Origin: Microbacterium faecale
GTDB taxonomy: Bacteria > Actinomycetota > Actinomycetes > Actinomycetales > Microbacteriaceae
DNA: 64,000 nt
Direction of reading: 5' to 3'
Assembly: GCF_014640975.1 (NCBI RefSeq)
Contig: NZ_BMHO01000002.1
Coordinates: 282,696-346,695, forward strand
Below are positions 17,748-26,457 of this stretch, in pieces. Position 1 is the first letter of the stretch, and every line of letters starts with the position of its first letter. Under the pieces are notes generated by a model. The model searched no databases. It was not told the DNA's origin and was given only the letters and a program-made list of their open reading frames with translations. The translations under genes and the position numbers were made by a program.

Positions 17748-17837
17748 CGGAAGGAGATTTCGCCTTCGGAAGGGGGTGTCGCCTTCGCCGGGCCTTACCG
17801 GCGAGAATGCCCCTTCGTACAGGGAAATCTCCTTCCG
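17748..17837. repeat. Nested hairpin element downstream of aspS
   Basis: The outer arms CGGAAGGAGATTTC (17748-17761) and GAAATCTCCTTCCG (17824-17837) are perfectly complementary. Between them are further matching pieces (GAAGGGG with CCCCTTC; TTCGCC with GGCGAG, allowing a wobble), so the whole 90 bases can fold into one long stem. No open frame. It could terminate the Dabb gene on the other strand or be a mobile palindromic repeat. Confidence 0.6.
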
Positions 17838-17872
17838 GGTCGACCCCGTGCCGGGTACGGGGCGGGCCCCGC

Positions 17873-18172
17873 CTACAGCTCGATGTCGATAGCGGCGCGG
17901 CGCGTCTTGAACGTGCCGATGAGGGCGGCGACCTCGAGGTGCGCCGGGTGCGTGGCGTACGTTTCAAGGGCGGCGGCGTCGTCAAGATCCGCCACGAGCG
18001 CGAAGTCGTAGTTGCCGTCGAGTTCGACGGCGTTCGCGCCGACCGTCATCGAGCGCAGGCCGGGCACGACGCCGACCAGCTGCTCGAGCCGCACCGCGGC
18101 ATCGGTGATCTTGGCGTTACGGTCCTCGGCGGTCTCGGCGTCGACGCCGAACATCACGATATGGCGGATCAT
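17873..18172 (-). CDS. Dabb-family (stress-responsive alpha/beta barrel) protein
   Basis: 99 residues. It opens with MIRHIVMFGV, the first strand of Dabb domains, and contains NYDFALVADLDD and TYATHPAHLEVA, which match the conserved core of this dimeric ferredoxin-like barrel. Members range from plant stress proteins to small bacterial enzymes; no specific activity can be assigned. Single gene. Confidence 0.85.
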   Translation of the reverse strand: MIRHIVMFGVDAETAEDRNAKITDAAVRLEQLVGVVPGLRSMTVGANAVELDGNYDFALVADLDDAAALETYATHPAHLEVAALIGTFKTRRAAIDIEL

Positions 18173-18211
18173 GCTCCCACCCTAGGGTCCTTCCCGTCGC
18201 GAAGGGAACGC

Positions 18212-19753
18212 TCACGCCGCCGTCACCCCCACGCTGTGCCAGCCCTGCGCTCCGTCCGGCGCGGGCGGCAGCTGCGTCGCCGACTGCGTCTGGCCGCGGC
18301 GGCTCAGCGCGCGGCACGTGAGCGTGTGCGCGCCGGACGGGATGTCGATCGGCAGGCTCCACTGCACCCACGTGTCGTCGGAGGTCGCCCGCGCGAGTTC
18401 GGCGCGCTGCCAGGTCCCCTCGTCGACGCGCACCTCGACGCCCGCGATGCCCGTGTGCGGCTGCCACGCGATTCCCGCGACGATCGTTTCGCCCGCCGCG
18501 ATATCGGTGGACCGCGGCACGTCGATCCTCGACTGCAGCTTGATCGGCCCCCGTGCGGACCAGCCGCGGTCGGTCCAGTAGGCGCGGGCCTGGTCGAACC
18601 GCGTGACCTCGAGGTCGACCACCCACTTCGTCGCAGATGCGTACCCGTAGAGCCCCGGCACCACCATCCGCACCGGGAAACCGTGCTGGATCGGCAGCGG
18701 ATCACCGTTCATGCCGACGGCGAGAATCGCGTTGCGGCCATCGGTGAGCGCCTCGAGCGGTGTGCCCGCCGTGAACCCGTCGTGCGAGCGAGACAGCACC
18801 ATGTCGGCCGAGCCCTGCACCCCGGCGTCGGTGAGCAGGTGATGGATCGGATAGCCGAGCCATCGCGCGGTTCCGACGAGGTCGCCGCCAACCGGGTTCG
18901 ACACGCACGCAAGCGTCGTGACGGACTCCTCGAGTGGCAGGGCGAGCAGGTCGTCCCACGTGAGGGTCAGCTCGCGGTCGACAAGCCCGTGGATCCGCAG
19001 GCTCCAGTCGGCGGGGTCGATCTCGGGCACGATGAGCGCCGTGTCGATGCGGTAGAAATCGCGGTTCGGCGTGAGGTACGGGGCGAGCCCGTCGATGCCG
19101 AGATCCGCACCCGCGGGGACGTTCGCGATGCGTGCTGCGGTCGGCAGCCGCAGTCCGTCGCGGATCGCGCGCACCGATGCGCTCGCGGTCCGTCCCGTGG
19201 CCGCCCAGGCGACCGCGCCGGCCCCGATGACCGCGGCGCCCACACTTCCGAGCACAAATCCACGGCGAGAAAGCGCCGCCGTCGCCCCCGCGGATGGCGT
19301 GACGGCCGCTGCGGGGTCTGCGGTGGTCGGTCGCACGAAGATCCACACGCCGACGGACCCGATCACTCCCGCGAGCACGGAGGGAAGCGCCGCGAGCGCG
19401 TCCGCATCGGCACGGGTGATCGCCGCCGCCGCTCCGACGAATCCGAGGATGCCCGCGCCGACGGCGCCCCACGGTGGCCGGGCCCGTTGGACCAGTCCCG
19501 CGGCCACGGCGACCGCGAGCAGCATGATCGCGATGAGCACGAGTAGCGCGAGCTTGTCGTTCGTCCCGAACACGGCGATCGCGACGTCCTTCGCCCAGGT
19601 GGGCGCCGCGTCGATGAGTGCGGATCCGATCGCGGCGAACGGGCTTGATCGCGGTGCGACGAGAGCGGCGAGGATCTCTCCGGCACCCGCACCCGCGATC
19701 GCGGCGGCGATTCCCGCCCACGCCGCCGCACCGCGCCCGATCCGCGCCTCCAT
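18212..19753 (-). CDS. Membrane-anchored molybdopterin-dependent oxidoreductase (sulfite oxidase fold)
   Basis: 513 residues from the ATG at 19753 (a GTG two codons earlier is possible). Four N-terminal membrane helices lie in about residues 5-135 and a fifth near 165-190. A sulfite-oxidase-type molybdopterin domain follows, with the metal-binding Cys in LACVSNPVGGDLVGTARW at about 305. The C-terminal dimerisation domain ends the protein. The catalytic domain should face outside, as in YedY-like enzymes. The physiological substrate is unknown. Single gene, with no heme partner nearby. Confidence 0.85.
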   Translation of the reverse strand: MEARIGRGAAAWAGIAAAIAGAGAGEILAALVAPRSSPFAAIGSALIDAAPTWAKDVAIAVFGTNDKLALLVLIAIMLLAVAVAAGLVQRARPPWGAVGAGILGFVGAAAAITRADADALAALPSVLAGVIGSVGVWIFVRPTTADPAAAVTPSAGATAALSRRGFVLGSVGAAVIGAGAVAWAATGRTASASVRAIRDGLRLPTAARIANVPAGADLGIDGLAPYLTPNRDFYRIDTALIVPEIDPADWSLRIHGLVDRELTLTWDDLLALPLEESVTTLACVSNPVGGDLVGTARWLGYPIHHLLTDAGVQGSADMVLSRSHDGFTAGTPLEALTDGRNAILAVGMNGDPLPIQHGFPVRMVVPGLYGYASATKWVVDLEVTRFDQARAYWTDRGWSARGPIKLQSRIDVPRSTDIAAGETIVAGIAWQPHTGIAGVEVRVDEGTWQRAELARATSDDTWVQWSLPIDIPSGAHTLTCRALSRRGQTQSATQLPPAPDGAQGWHSVGVTAA

Positions 19754-19827
19754 GGGCACGAGGCTACGCCCGGATCACACGCGGAGCGCGAATCCTGACG
19801 AAACCGTTGCCGTGAGCGGGAGAGGCC

Positions 19828-20079
19828 CTACGTCAATGCCGCGGCAAGCCGATCGGACGAGACTCGCCAGTGGGCGTGAAGAGCGCCGTCGATCAGCACC
19901 ACCGGAATCTTCTCCCACCATGCGTCGTAGAGCTCCTCGTCGTCGACGATCGACAGCTCCGTGACCTCGACGCGTTCGGCGACCGCATCGGGAACGGTCG
20001 CGAGCGTCTGGTCGATCACCTCGCGCGCCACGTCACAGAGGTGGCAGTCCGGCTTCGTGATGAGGGTGAGCGCGGTCAC
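19828..20079 (-). CDS. Glutaredoxin-like thiol protein
   Basis: 83 residues of thioredoxin fold with the redox pair CHLC in TLITKPDCHLCDVAREV, then the cis-proline strand IPVVLIDG. It belongs to the short glutaredoxin-family proteins common in actinobacteria that lack glutathione, so its reductant is probably not glutathione. The ATG at 20079 overlaps the rhodanese gene stop (ATGA), making a two-gene redox/sulfur unit. Confidence 0.87.
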   Translation of the reverse strand: MTALTLITKPDCHLCDVAREVIDQTLATVPDAVAERVEVTELSIVDDEELYDAWWEKIPVVLIDGALHAHWRVSSDRLAAALT

Positions 20080-20366
20080 CGCTCGACCTCGTAGCCGGCC
20101 TCGATCCAGGCATCGGTGCCGCCCGCGACGTTCGTCGCGTCGTATCCTCGCGAGTCGAGCGCGATCGCGGCCTGGCTCGACCGTCCACCGACCTTGCAGA
20201 TCACGTCGAACTCGTCGGGCAGCTCGTCGAGACGTGCCCCGAGCTGCGAAAGCGGGATGTTGATCGCGCCGGGCACGCGGCCGGCCGCGAACTCGTCCTC
20301 TTCGCGGACGTCGATGAGCGGGGTGGCCGTGCGCGCCTTCAGTTCGGCGACCGTGATCTCCTGCAT
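20076..20366 (-). CDS. Single-domain rhodanese-like protein
   Basis: 96 residues covering one complete rhodanese domain. It has PLIDVREEDEFAAGRVPGAINIP near the start, split here as DVREEDEF and GRVPGAINIP, and the active-site loop VICKVGGRSS with the persulfide-accepting Cys. Such proteins handle sulfane sulfur in the cytoplasm. The start is the ATG at 20366. It overlaps the glutaredoxin-like gene and follows the bS22 terminator. Confidence 0.88.
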   Translation of the reverse strand: MQEITVAELKARTATPLIDVREEDEFAAGRVPGAINIPLSQLGARLDELPDEFDVICKVGGRSSQAAIALDSRGYDATNVAGGTDAWIEAGYEVER

Positions 20367-20417
20367 GGTTCCATTCTCGCGCACCACGCGCGGGGCGGCG
20401 TTCGCGCGCACAACGAA

Positions 20418-20449
20418 AACGCCGGCCCGATCAGATCGGAGCCGGCGTT
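20418..20449 (-). terminator. Terminator of the bS22 gene
   Basis: AACGCCGGC (20418-20426) pairs with GCCGGCGTT (20441-20449), extended inward by CCGATC/GATCGG with one bulge. Read on the minus strand the stem is followed by TTTTCGTTG. It lies 12 bases past the bS22 stop. Confidence 0.8.
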
Positions 20450-20461
20450 CGGTGTTGTCGC

Positions 20462-20560
20462 TTACTTCTTGTTGCGACGCTGGTGGCGAGTCTTCCGCAG
20501 TAGCTTGCGGTGCTTCTTCTTCGCCATGCGCTTGCGGCGCTTCTTGATGACAGAACCCAC
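20462..20560 (-). CDS. 30S ribosomal protein bS22 (AURKAIP1/COX24-domain)
   Basis: 32 residues, almost entirely Lys and Arg, starting MGSVIKKRRKRMAKKKHRK and ending HQRRNKK. This is the very short basic protein known as bS22 from mycobacterial ribosome structures, conserved across actinobacteria. The start is GTG at 20560 with GAGG seven bases upstream, and a clear terminator follows. It is easy to miss because of its size. In many relatives it lies next to a BldC/excisionase-type HTH gene, as here. Confidence 0.92.
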   Translation of the reverse strand: MGSVIKKRRKRMAKKKHRKLLRKTRHQRRNKK

Positions 20561-20679
20561 TTGAAACCTCACTAATTCGGGGGCTGGATGCCTGGCACGA
20601 ACGTGTGCCGACGTCCATGAACGATCGCGGCAGAAAGAGTGCCTGGGAGTACTTTAACGTATGCGCGGGGGCGCTCCTG

Positions 20680-20883
20680 TCAGGAAGCGGCCGTCCCACG
20701 TCCGTCGCCGGGCAGTTGCACGTACTGCGTGACCGCACTCTCGGGGACGCGATAGCTGCGTCCGAACCGCACGGCGGGCAGTTCGCCCGAGTGCACAAGG
20801 CGGTACACCGTCATCTTCGAGACGCGCATGATGTCGGCGACCTCTGCGACAGTGAGGAACCGCACGTCGGGCATTTCGGCCAT
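20680..20883 (-). CDS. BldC/excisionase-type helix-turn-helix protein
   Basis: 67 residues with one MerR-like winged helix: LTVAEVADIMRVSKMTVYRL, then GELPAVRFGRSYRVPESAV. This is the compact fold shared by phage excisionases and the actinobacterial developmental regulator BldC. With no phage genes near and its place beside bS22, a BldC-like regulator is much more likely than an excisionase. ATG at 20883 with GGGGGAGAG upstream; a TTG two codons earlier was not chosen. Confidence 0.85.
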   Translation of the reverse strand: MAEMPDVRFLTVAEVADIMRVSKMTVYRLVHSGELPAVRFGRSYRVPESAVTQYVQLPGDGRGTAAS

Positions 20884-20971
20884 ATTCAACTCTCCCCCGA
20901 GACTCTGGTTCCCTCACCATATGGGGAAGAGGGTGCTCGTGTAAACCCGCGTGACGGGTGATGTCCCATGT

Positions 20972-21580
20972 TCAGAGCCATCCTTTGGCCTCTGCGGTGC
21001 GTGCGGCCCCCACTCGGTTCGCCGCCCCGGTCTTCGCGATCGCATCCGAGAGATAGTTCCGCACGGTGCCCTGCGACAGGTGCACGCGGCGCGCGATCTC
21101 GGCGACGGGCTCACCCGCGAGCGCCACTCGCAGGATCTCGCGCTCGCGTTCGGAGAGCGGGTTCGAGCCGCCGATGAGCGAGTCGGCGGCGAGAGACGGA
21201 TCCACGACGCGCTGTCCCGCGTGCACGGCGCGCACGGCGTCGGCCAGCTCGCCCGCCGGGGTGTCCTTGACGACGAATCCGCTCGCGCCCGCTTCCAGCG
21301 CACGGCGCACGTAGCCGGGGCGCCCGAACGTCGTCACGATGAGCGACCGCACTGCCGGCAACTCGTCCCGCAGCCGCTCCGCGACCTCGATGCCGTCGGC
21401 GCCCGGCATCTCGATGTCAAGCAGGCACACGTCGGCCTCGGCAGCACGCGCGGCCGCCACGACCTCGTCGCCGCGCCCGACCTGGGCGACCACGTCGATG
21501 TCGCCCTCGAGTTGGAGCAGCGCGGCGAGCGCGCCCCGCACGAGAGCCTGATCGTCGGCCAACAGGATCCGGATCACCAT
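20972..21580 (-). CDS. NarL/DesR-type response regulator
   Basis: 202 residues. The receiver domain has the acidic pair near residues 9-10, the phospho-acceptor Asp55 in LLDIEMPG and the Lys in FVVKDTP at about 104. A LuxR-type helix-turn-helix occupies about 143-185 (LSEREREILRVALAGEPVAE, then SQGTVRNYLSDAIAKTGA). The ATG at 21580 overlaps the kinase stop by seven bases. As the last gene of an ABC exporter operon it probably regulates that exporter in response to membrane or antibiotic stress. Confidence 0.93.
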   Translation of the reverse strand: MVIRILLADDQALVRGALAALLQLEGDIDVVAQVGRGDEVVAAARAAEADVCLLDIEMPGADGIEVAERLRDELPAVRSLIVTTFGRPGYVRRALEAGASGFVVKDTPAGELADAVRAVHAGQRVVDPSLAADSLIGGSNPLSEREREILRVALAGEPVAEIARRVHLSQGTVRNYLSDAIAKTGAANRVGAARTAEAKGWL

Positions 21581-22752
21581 CGCACCTCCACGCGCGTCCC
21601 GCGCCCATCGCCCGCGGAATCGACCAGCAGTCGAGCGCCGGCCGCGTCGACGCGCTCGCGGATCCCCCGTAGCCCCTTCTCGGCAACAGCCGCGGGCGTA
21701 CCGACGCCGTCGTCCTCGACGACGATCCCGTGCGCGTCGAGCGAGACGATGCAGCGAGAGGCTCGCGAATGTCGAACGATGTTCGTGATCGCCTCGCGCA
21801 GCACCCAGGCGACGACGATCCGGTGACGCGGATCCACCGTGTCGGCCGCATCGGGAATCTCGGCGGCGATACCGGCTCCTTCCAGCGCCATGCACGCAGA
21901 TTCGAGCTCGTCGGCGAGACGCGCGACGCGCAGCCCCGACACGGTCGCCCGTACTTCGGCGAGCGCCTCCCGCGCCAGGCTGCGCACCTGGGCGATCTCT
22001 TCCTTCGCGCGTCCCGGATCGAGGTCGACGAGCCGTTCGGCGAGCTCGGCCTTGACGGTCACGACGGTGAGGCTGTGGCCGAGCACGTCGTGCACGTCGC
22101 GCGCCACCCGTTCACGCTCGGCGACGAGCGTCACCTGCTTCTCAATCTCATCGTGCCGCTCCTGCGCGCTCGTGATGAGGCGGATGCAGCCGACCGTGAC
22201 GAACACGATCGCGAAGGGAATGAAGAGCACGCCGAACGACTCGAATCCATTCGGATAGTTCGAGAGCACGATCGCGAGCACGATGCACTGCACGACGAAC
22301 GCGGCCCCGGCGAGCGCGAACGCGAACGCGACGGGGCCGGAGAACATCGCGATCGAGATCAGGAAGGCTCCCGCACCGAGGGATCCGGGCCCGGTGAGGA
22401 TCGCCGACGCCGCCATCAGCACGACCATCACGACGAGGCCGAGCGCGCCACGACGCGCAGCGATGTGCCACTCGGGAGAGCGGATCATCCACGTGTACGT
22501 CGCGATGTACACAGCCGAGTAGACGACGAGCACCGTCACGGACGCGACGCGCGCGGGCTGTGACGCTGAGCTCCCCCAGGCAGACCCGATCGGGAACATC
22601 ATGAACACGATCCAGACGGTTCCGAACAACCAGGCGAACCGCTCCCACGGTCCGCGCACGTTCTCCCCCGCGATCTGCCACGTCCGCCCCGTCGTCACGT
22701 CTGCGTCACGTGCGGGAGGAGGTTCGGAGGCCGCCGCGGTCATGATCCCCAT
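21574..22752 (-). CDS. DesK-type sensor histidine kinase
   Basis: 392 residues from ATG at 22752 (GGAG upstream). Five to six membrane helices lie between about 40 and 195 without a large extracytoplasmic loop, so the sensor is probably in the membrane itself. A HisKA_3 dimerisation domain carries the phospho-acceptor His221 in RDVHDVLGHSL. The ATPase domain has REAITNIVRHSRAS and GLRGIRERV. It pairs with the downstream NarL-type regulator. Membrane-embedded kinases next to ABC-2 exporters commonly sense drug or lipid state. Confidence 0.92.
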   Translation of the reverse strand: MGIMTAAASEPPPARDADVTTGRTWQIAGENVRGPWERFAWLFGTVWIVFMMFPIGSAWGSSASQPARVASVTVLVVYSAVYIATYTWMIRSPEWHIAARRGALGLVVMVVLMAASAILTGPGSLGAGAFLISIAMFSGPVAFAFALAGAAFVVQCIVLAIVLSNYPNGFESFGVLFIPFAIVFVTVGCIRLITSAQERHDEIEKQVTLVAERERVARDVHDVLGHSLTVVTVKAELAERLVDLDPGRAKEEIAQVRSLAREALAEVRATVSGLRVARLADELESACMALEGAGIAAEIPDAADTVDPRHRIVVAWVLREAITNIVRHSRASRCIVSLDAHGIVVEDDGVGTPAAVAEKGLRGIRERVDAAGARLLVDSAGDGRGTRVEVRW

Positions 22753-22815
22753 GGTGTCACTCCGTTCGACGACGCGGAGCGGGCGACGCTTCTCCACGCC
22801 GCCCGCACCGTCTGC

Positions 22816-23580
22816 TCACTGCCTGGCGCGTCCGCGCCGCGAGATGAGGATCGTGGCGACGATGAACACCGCCGCCCACACGCCCATATTGACGATCGGC
22901 AGCCACAGTTCGTCGCGCTCGGGTTCGGCACCGGCCGACATCGCAGCGAGATACCCGTCCGTCAGTGGGTAGCGTGCGAGCGCGACGAATCCGTACAGCG
23001 GGGTGAACCGCGCGATGTCGAGAAGTGCACCCTCGAGCGGGAAGAAGAGGTTCCCGAGGAAGGCGAGGATCACGAGGGATCCGCTCGCCGCGCCAACCGC
23101 GCCCTCGCTGCGGAACAGCACGCCGGCCAGGAGGCCGAAGAAGGAGAACATCGCCGCGCCGAGGAGTACGACGAGCCCGCTGACGATCCACACGTCCGCG
23201 TTCGCCTCGGCCCCCGTGAAGGCGCCGAGGATGTAGATCAGCGCGACGGGGATGATCGCGACGACGAAGCCGACCGCGGCTTTCGTGACGATCCGCTGCG
23301 TGTCGCTCATCGGCGTCAGGCCGAGCTGCCGACCCCAGCCCTGCATCTGCTCGACCGCTGCCATGCCGCCGACGCCGACCGTCGCCGTGACCGCGCCGTA
23401 CGCGGCCATGCCGATCATGACGTACGCGGTCACGTTGCCGTTGCCGATGTCGGTGGATCCATAGTCCTGCGCCGCACCGAAGATGACGTACATGAAGGCG
23501 GGCAGGATCGCGACGAAGAACATGGTGACGAAGTCGCGCCCCACCCGCGCGAGCTCGATGCGGAAGTAGGTGACGTTCAT
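22816..23580 (-). CDS. ABC-2-type transporter permease
   Basis: 254 residues with six membrane helices (including ALYILGAFTG-like and LVVLLGAAMFSFFGLLAGVL segments) and no other domain. It forms the exporter with the ATPase encoded just upstream (ATGA overlap). Substrates of this class are often antibiotics or lipids; none can be named. The two-component genes follow 63 bases downstream on the same strand. Confidence 0.87.
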   Translation of the reverse strand: MNVTYFRIELARVGRDFVTMFFVAILPAFMYVIFGAAQDYGSTDIGNGNVTAYVMIGMAAYGAVTATVGVGGMAAVEQMQGWGRQLGLTPMSDTQRIVTKAAVGFVVAIIPVALIYILGAFTGAEANADVWIVSGLVVLLGAAMFSFFGLLAGVLFRSEGAVGAASGSLVILAFLGNLFFPLEGALLDIARFTPLYGFVALARYPLTDGYLAAMSAGAEPERDELWLPIVNMGVWAAVFIVATILISRRGRARQ

Positions 23581-24494
23581 CGCTCGGCTCCCTCGGTGAT
23601 CATGCGGAATGCGTCGTCCATGCTGCCCGCGGCGATCTCGAGATCGTGCGCTCCGAGCTCCGTCAGCAAGGTCCGCGCGACGGCGTCGGAGTCCCCTGCG
23701 CTGATGGTGAGGCGTCCGACATCGGCCGAGACCGACAGCACGTCGGAGCGCTGTTCCAGGGCACTCACGACCTGCGCCTCGCGCTCGGCCGGGACGTACG
23801 CGGTGATGCGACGGCCCGTCGCGCGTTCGCGGATCTCGGCGGTCGTCCCGTCGGCGACGACGCGCCCGCCGGCCATCATCACGATGCGCTGCGCGAAGGC
23901 ATCGGCCTCCTCGAGGTAGTGCGTGGCGAAGATGACGGTGCGTCCGGCACGCGCGTCCTCGCGCATGGTGCTCCAGAACGCGCGTCGTGCCGTGACGTCC
24001 ATCCCGGCCGTCGGCTCATCGAGGATGAGCAGGTCCGGATCCGGGAGCAGCGCGAGCGCGAACCGCAGACGCTGCTGCTCTCCGCCGGAGCACTTCGAGA
24101 CTCGGCGCTTCGCGATCTCCGTGATCCCGGCGCGCTCCATCACCTCGTCGACGGGAAGCGCGTTGGGGAACGTCGAGGCGATCAGCGAGACGGTCTCCTG
24201 AACCGACAGGTCCCGCAGCAGACCTCCCGACTGGAGGACGGCGGATACGCGCCCCGCACGCACGGCGCGCCGCGGGGCGTTGCCGAACACGGACACGTCG
24301 CCGTCCGTCGGGTTCGTGAGCCCCACGACCATGTCGAGCGTCGTCGTTTTGCCCGCGCCGTTCGGGCCGAGCAGGGCGACGATCTCTCCCCGGTTGATCG
24401 TGAGGTCTATGTCGTCGACGGCGCGGAAGGCGGATCCGCCGGAGCGGAACTCCTTGACCGCGCCGCGGATCGATACCGCATGTGTGTCTTTCAT
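23577..24494 (-). CDS. ABC transporter ATP-binding protein
   Basis: 305 residues. Walker A is GPNGAGKTTTLD near residue 40, the signature is KCSGGEQQRLRFALAL, and Walker B is LLILDEPTAGMD. A C-terminal domain of about 90 residues (DVLSVSADVGRLTISAGDSD) is typical of DrrA/NatA-like export ATPases. It is the first gene of the operon ATPase-permease-kinase-regulator. A 'CSGGE' start to the signature instead of LSGGQ is a mild variation. Confidence 0.92.
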   Translation of the reverse strand: MKDTHAVSIRGAVKEFRSGGSAFRAVDDIDLTINRGEIVALLGPNGAGKTTTLDMVVGLTNPTDGDVSVFGNAPRRAVRAGRVSAVLQSGGLLRDLSVQETVSLIASTFPNALPVDEVMERAGITEIAKRRVSKCSGGEQQRLRFALALLPDPDLLILDEPTAGMDVTARRAFWSTMREDARAGRTVIFATHYLEEADAFAQRIVMMAGGRVVADGTTAEIRERATGRRITAYVPAEREAQVVSALEQRSDVLSVSADVGRLTISAGDSDAVARTLLTELGAHDLEIAAGSMDDAFRMITEGAER

Positions 24495-24583
24495 ACGGCC
24501 ATTAAAGCGCCCGCCGCATCCACGTGCCGATCCCCGACTGTCATGTTTCGCGGGTGACGAATGTCACGTGGACACGCGGTTGA

Positions 24584-25507
24584 CTACCCGCGCGCCTCGC
24601 GAATGGCCTGCTCCTCGAGCCGACGCGCCTGACGAAGCGCCTTCTCTGCCTGACGCACGTCCTTCTCCGCCGCGAGGCGCGCCTTCACGGCCGCGCGGTA
24701 CTTTTTCTCGTCGGCAACGTCCGATAGGTCGTCGATCGATTCGACAACGCGCGGAGGCGCGACATCCGCGCGGTCGGTGACGAAGGCCTCGACACCGTCG
24801 AGCGTCCGGTCGAGACCGAAGCGGAACGGGTCCGCCTCGGCCACGAACCCGCCAGCGTCCACCAACGCACGCAGCAGCGGATAGTCGTCGGCGTCGACCA
24901 CGCGCTCGTACAGGCGCTGCTCGCGAGTCGCGACCTCGTCGGACGTCAGGCCCAACTCGCGCGCGGTGGCGTCGTAGCCGGCGTACACCATCCCCTGCCA
25001 CCTCGCCGTCCCGGTCACGGCGAGGACGACGGCGAGCTGGTCGGTGAGATCGAGCGGCAGACCGTTGATGGCTTCGAGGCCCGCTTCGATCCACCGCGAA
25101 CTGTTGGGCGTGACGGGAGATCCCGTGATCGGCAGCGAGAGGATCCACGGATGCCGCAGGTAGATCGCGACCTGCTCACGAAACAGCACGTCGAGCTTCG
25201 CGCGCCAGCCCTCGGCATCGCGATACGCGAGCGTCGGCACCCCCGTCGCCTCATCCTGCATGAGGAGGAGCAGGTCGTCTTTCGCTGTCACATACCGATA
25301 CAACGACATCGGTGTGAAGCCGAGCCGCTTGGCGACGGCGGCCATCGACACGGCTCCGATCCCTTCGGCATCGGCGAGCTCGACCGCGGCCTCGACGATC
25401 CGCTCGACGCTCATCTCGCGTTTCGGCCCGCGTTGCGGATTGGCGGCGATGCCCCACGCGAGGGCGATGCTCCGCGGGAGCTCGATGTCTTCCAGGTCTT
25501 CGGGCAT
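24584..25507 (-). CDS. TetR-family regulator (TetR class C-terminal domain), likely of drrAB
   Basis: 307 residues. The DNA-binding domain begins only near residue 30: SVERIVEAAVELADAEGIGA, then KRLGFTPMSLYRYVTAKDDL. A TetR_C-type ligand domain fills about 100-235. A charged coiled tail of about 40 residues (KARLAAEKDVRQAEKALRQA) ends the protein. It is divergent from the DrrA-like gene 80 bases away, and the gap holds a palindrome, so local repression is the likely role. ATG at 25507. Confidence 0.9.
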   Translation of the reverse strand: MPEDLEDIELPRSIALAWGIAANPQRGPKREMSVERIVEAAVELADAEGIGAVSMAAVAKRLGFTPMSLYRYVTAKDDLLLLMQDEATGVPTLAYRDAEGWRAKLDVLFREQVAIYLRHPWILSLPITGSPVTPNSSRWIEAGLEAINGLPLDLTDQLAVVLAVTGTARWQGMVYAGYDATARELGLTSDEVATREQRLYERVVDADDYPLLRALVDAGGFVAEADPFRFGLDRTLDGVEAFVTDRADVAPPRVVESIDDLSDVADEKKYRAAVKARLAAEKDVRQAEKALRQARRLEEQAIREARG

Positions 25508-25540
25508 GACACCAGCCTATGAAGTATATGAGGTAAACAG

Positions 25541-25560
25541 TGTGTTATGGTCATAAACAG
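25541..25560. promoter_or_regulatory. Operator candidate for the TetR/drrAB divergent region
   Basis: TTATGGTCATAA (25545-25556) has 5-base arms TTATG/CATAA, extended imperfectly by TGT on the left and ACA on the right. It is AT-rich in a GC-rich region, lies 30-45 bases before drrA, and is the only clear dyad in the gap. Assignment to the divergent TetR is inferred. Confidence 0.5.
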
Positions 25561-25587
25561 TTTCACTCATACACAGAAAGGATCCTC

Positions 25588-26457
25588 ATGTCCCTTGCCA
25601 TCGATGTTCGGAATCTGCGGAAGCGATTCGGGACGCACACCGTGCTCGACGGCGTCGATCTCGACGTCCGGCGCGGCGAGATCTTCGCCCTTCTCGGCCC
25701 GAACGGGGCGGGAAAGACCACCATCGTGAACATCCTGACCACGCTCGTCCGCCCGGACGACGGCCACGCCCATGTGGCCGGTATCGACGTCGCCGCGGAT
25801 CCCGTGTCGGTCACGCAGCGAATCGCGTTCACGGGGCAGGCCGCCGCGGTCGATGAGCGGCTGACCGCGCGCGAGAATCTCGTGATGTTCGCGCGCCTGT
25901 CCGGACTCCCCGGTCGCGCCGCCGGCGCGCGCGCCGAGGATCTCCTCGACCGCTTCGCCCTCTCCGAGGCGAGCGGACGGCGCGTGGGCACCTTCTCCGG
26001 CGGGATGCGTCGCCGCCTCGATCTCGCACTGAGCCTTGTCGCGCAGCCGGAGGTTCTCTTCCTCGACGAGCCGACGACGGGACTGGACACCCGCAGTCGA
26101 CGAGAGCTGTGGCAGATCATCGCCTCACTTGCTGGCTCGGGCACGACCGTCTTCCTCACGACGCAGTACCTCGAGGAGGCCGACCAGCTCGCCGATCGCA
26201 TCGCCGTGCTGAACGACGGCCGCGTGGCGGCGCTCGGTACGGCCGACGAACTCAAGGCACGCATCGGGGGCGGATCCGTCGTGCTGCGGGAGCACGACGG
26301 CACCCTGCGGCGGGAGGTTCCGACCGACGGCACCATCGCGTCGATCCGTCGCGCGCTCGACGACCTCGAGCAAGACAACGTGGACGGCGAGATCGCCATC
26401 GAGCACCCGACGCTCGATGACGTCTTCCTCGCCCTGACGGAGAAGGAGACCGTATGA
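25588..26457 (+). CDS. DrrA-type ABC exporter ATPase
   Basis: 289 residues from ATG at 25588 (AGAAAGGAT upstream). Walker A is GPNGAGKTTIVN, the signature is FSGGMRRRLDLALSLV, and Walker B is LFLDEPTTGLD. The C-terminal segment contains the DDVFLALT motif typical of daunorubicin-resistance-type ATPases. It overlaps the permease gene by ATGA. The pair probably exports a hydrophobic drug, under control of the divergent TetR. Confidence 0.92.
   Translation: MSLAIDVRNLRKRFGTHTVLDGVDLDVRRGEIFALLGPNGAGKTTIVNILTTLVRPDDGHAHVAGIDVAADPVSVTQRIAFTGQAAAVDERLTARENLVMFARLSGLPGRAAGARAEDLLDRFALSEASGRRVGTFSGGMRRRLDLALSLVAQPEVLFLDEPTTGLDTRSRRELWQIIASLAGSGTTVFLTTQYLEEADQLADRIAVLNDGRVAALGTADELKARIGGGSVVLREHDGTLRREVPTDGTIASIRRALDDLEQDNVDGEIAIEHPTLDDVFLALTEKETV

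Noticed and set aside
20680..20883. Excisionase-like gene as a sign of prophage or an integrative element
   Set aside because: There is no integrase, attachment site or phage gene nearby; the neighbourhood (bS22) fits a BldC-like regulator.
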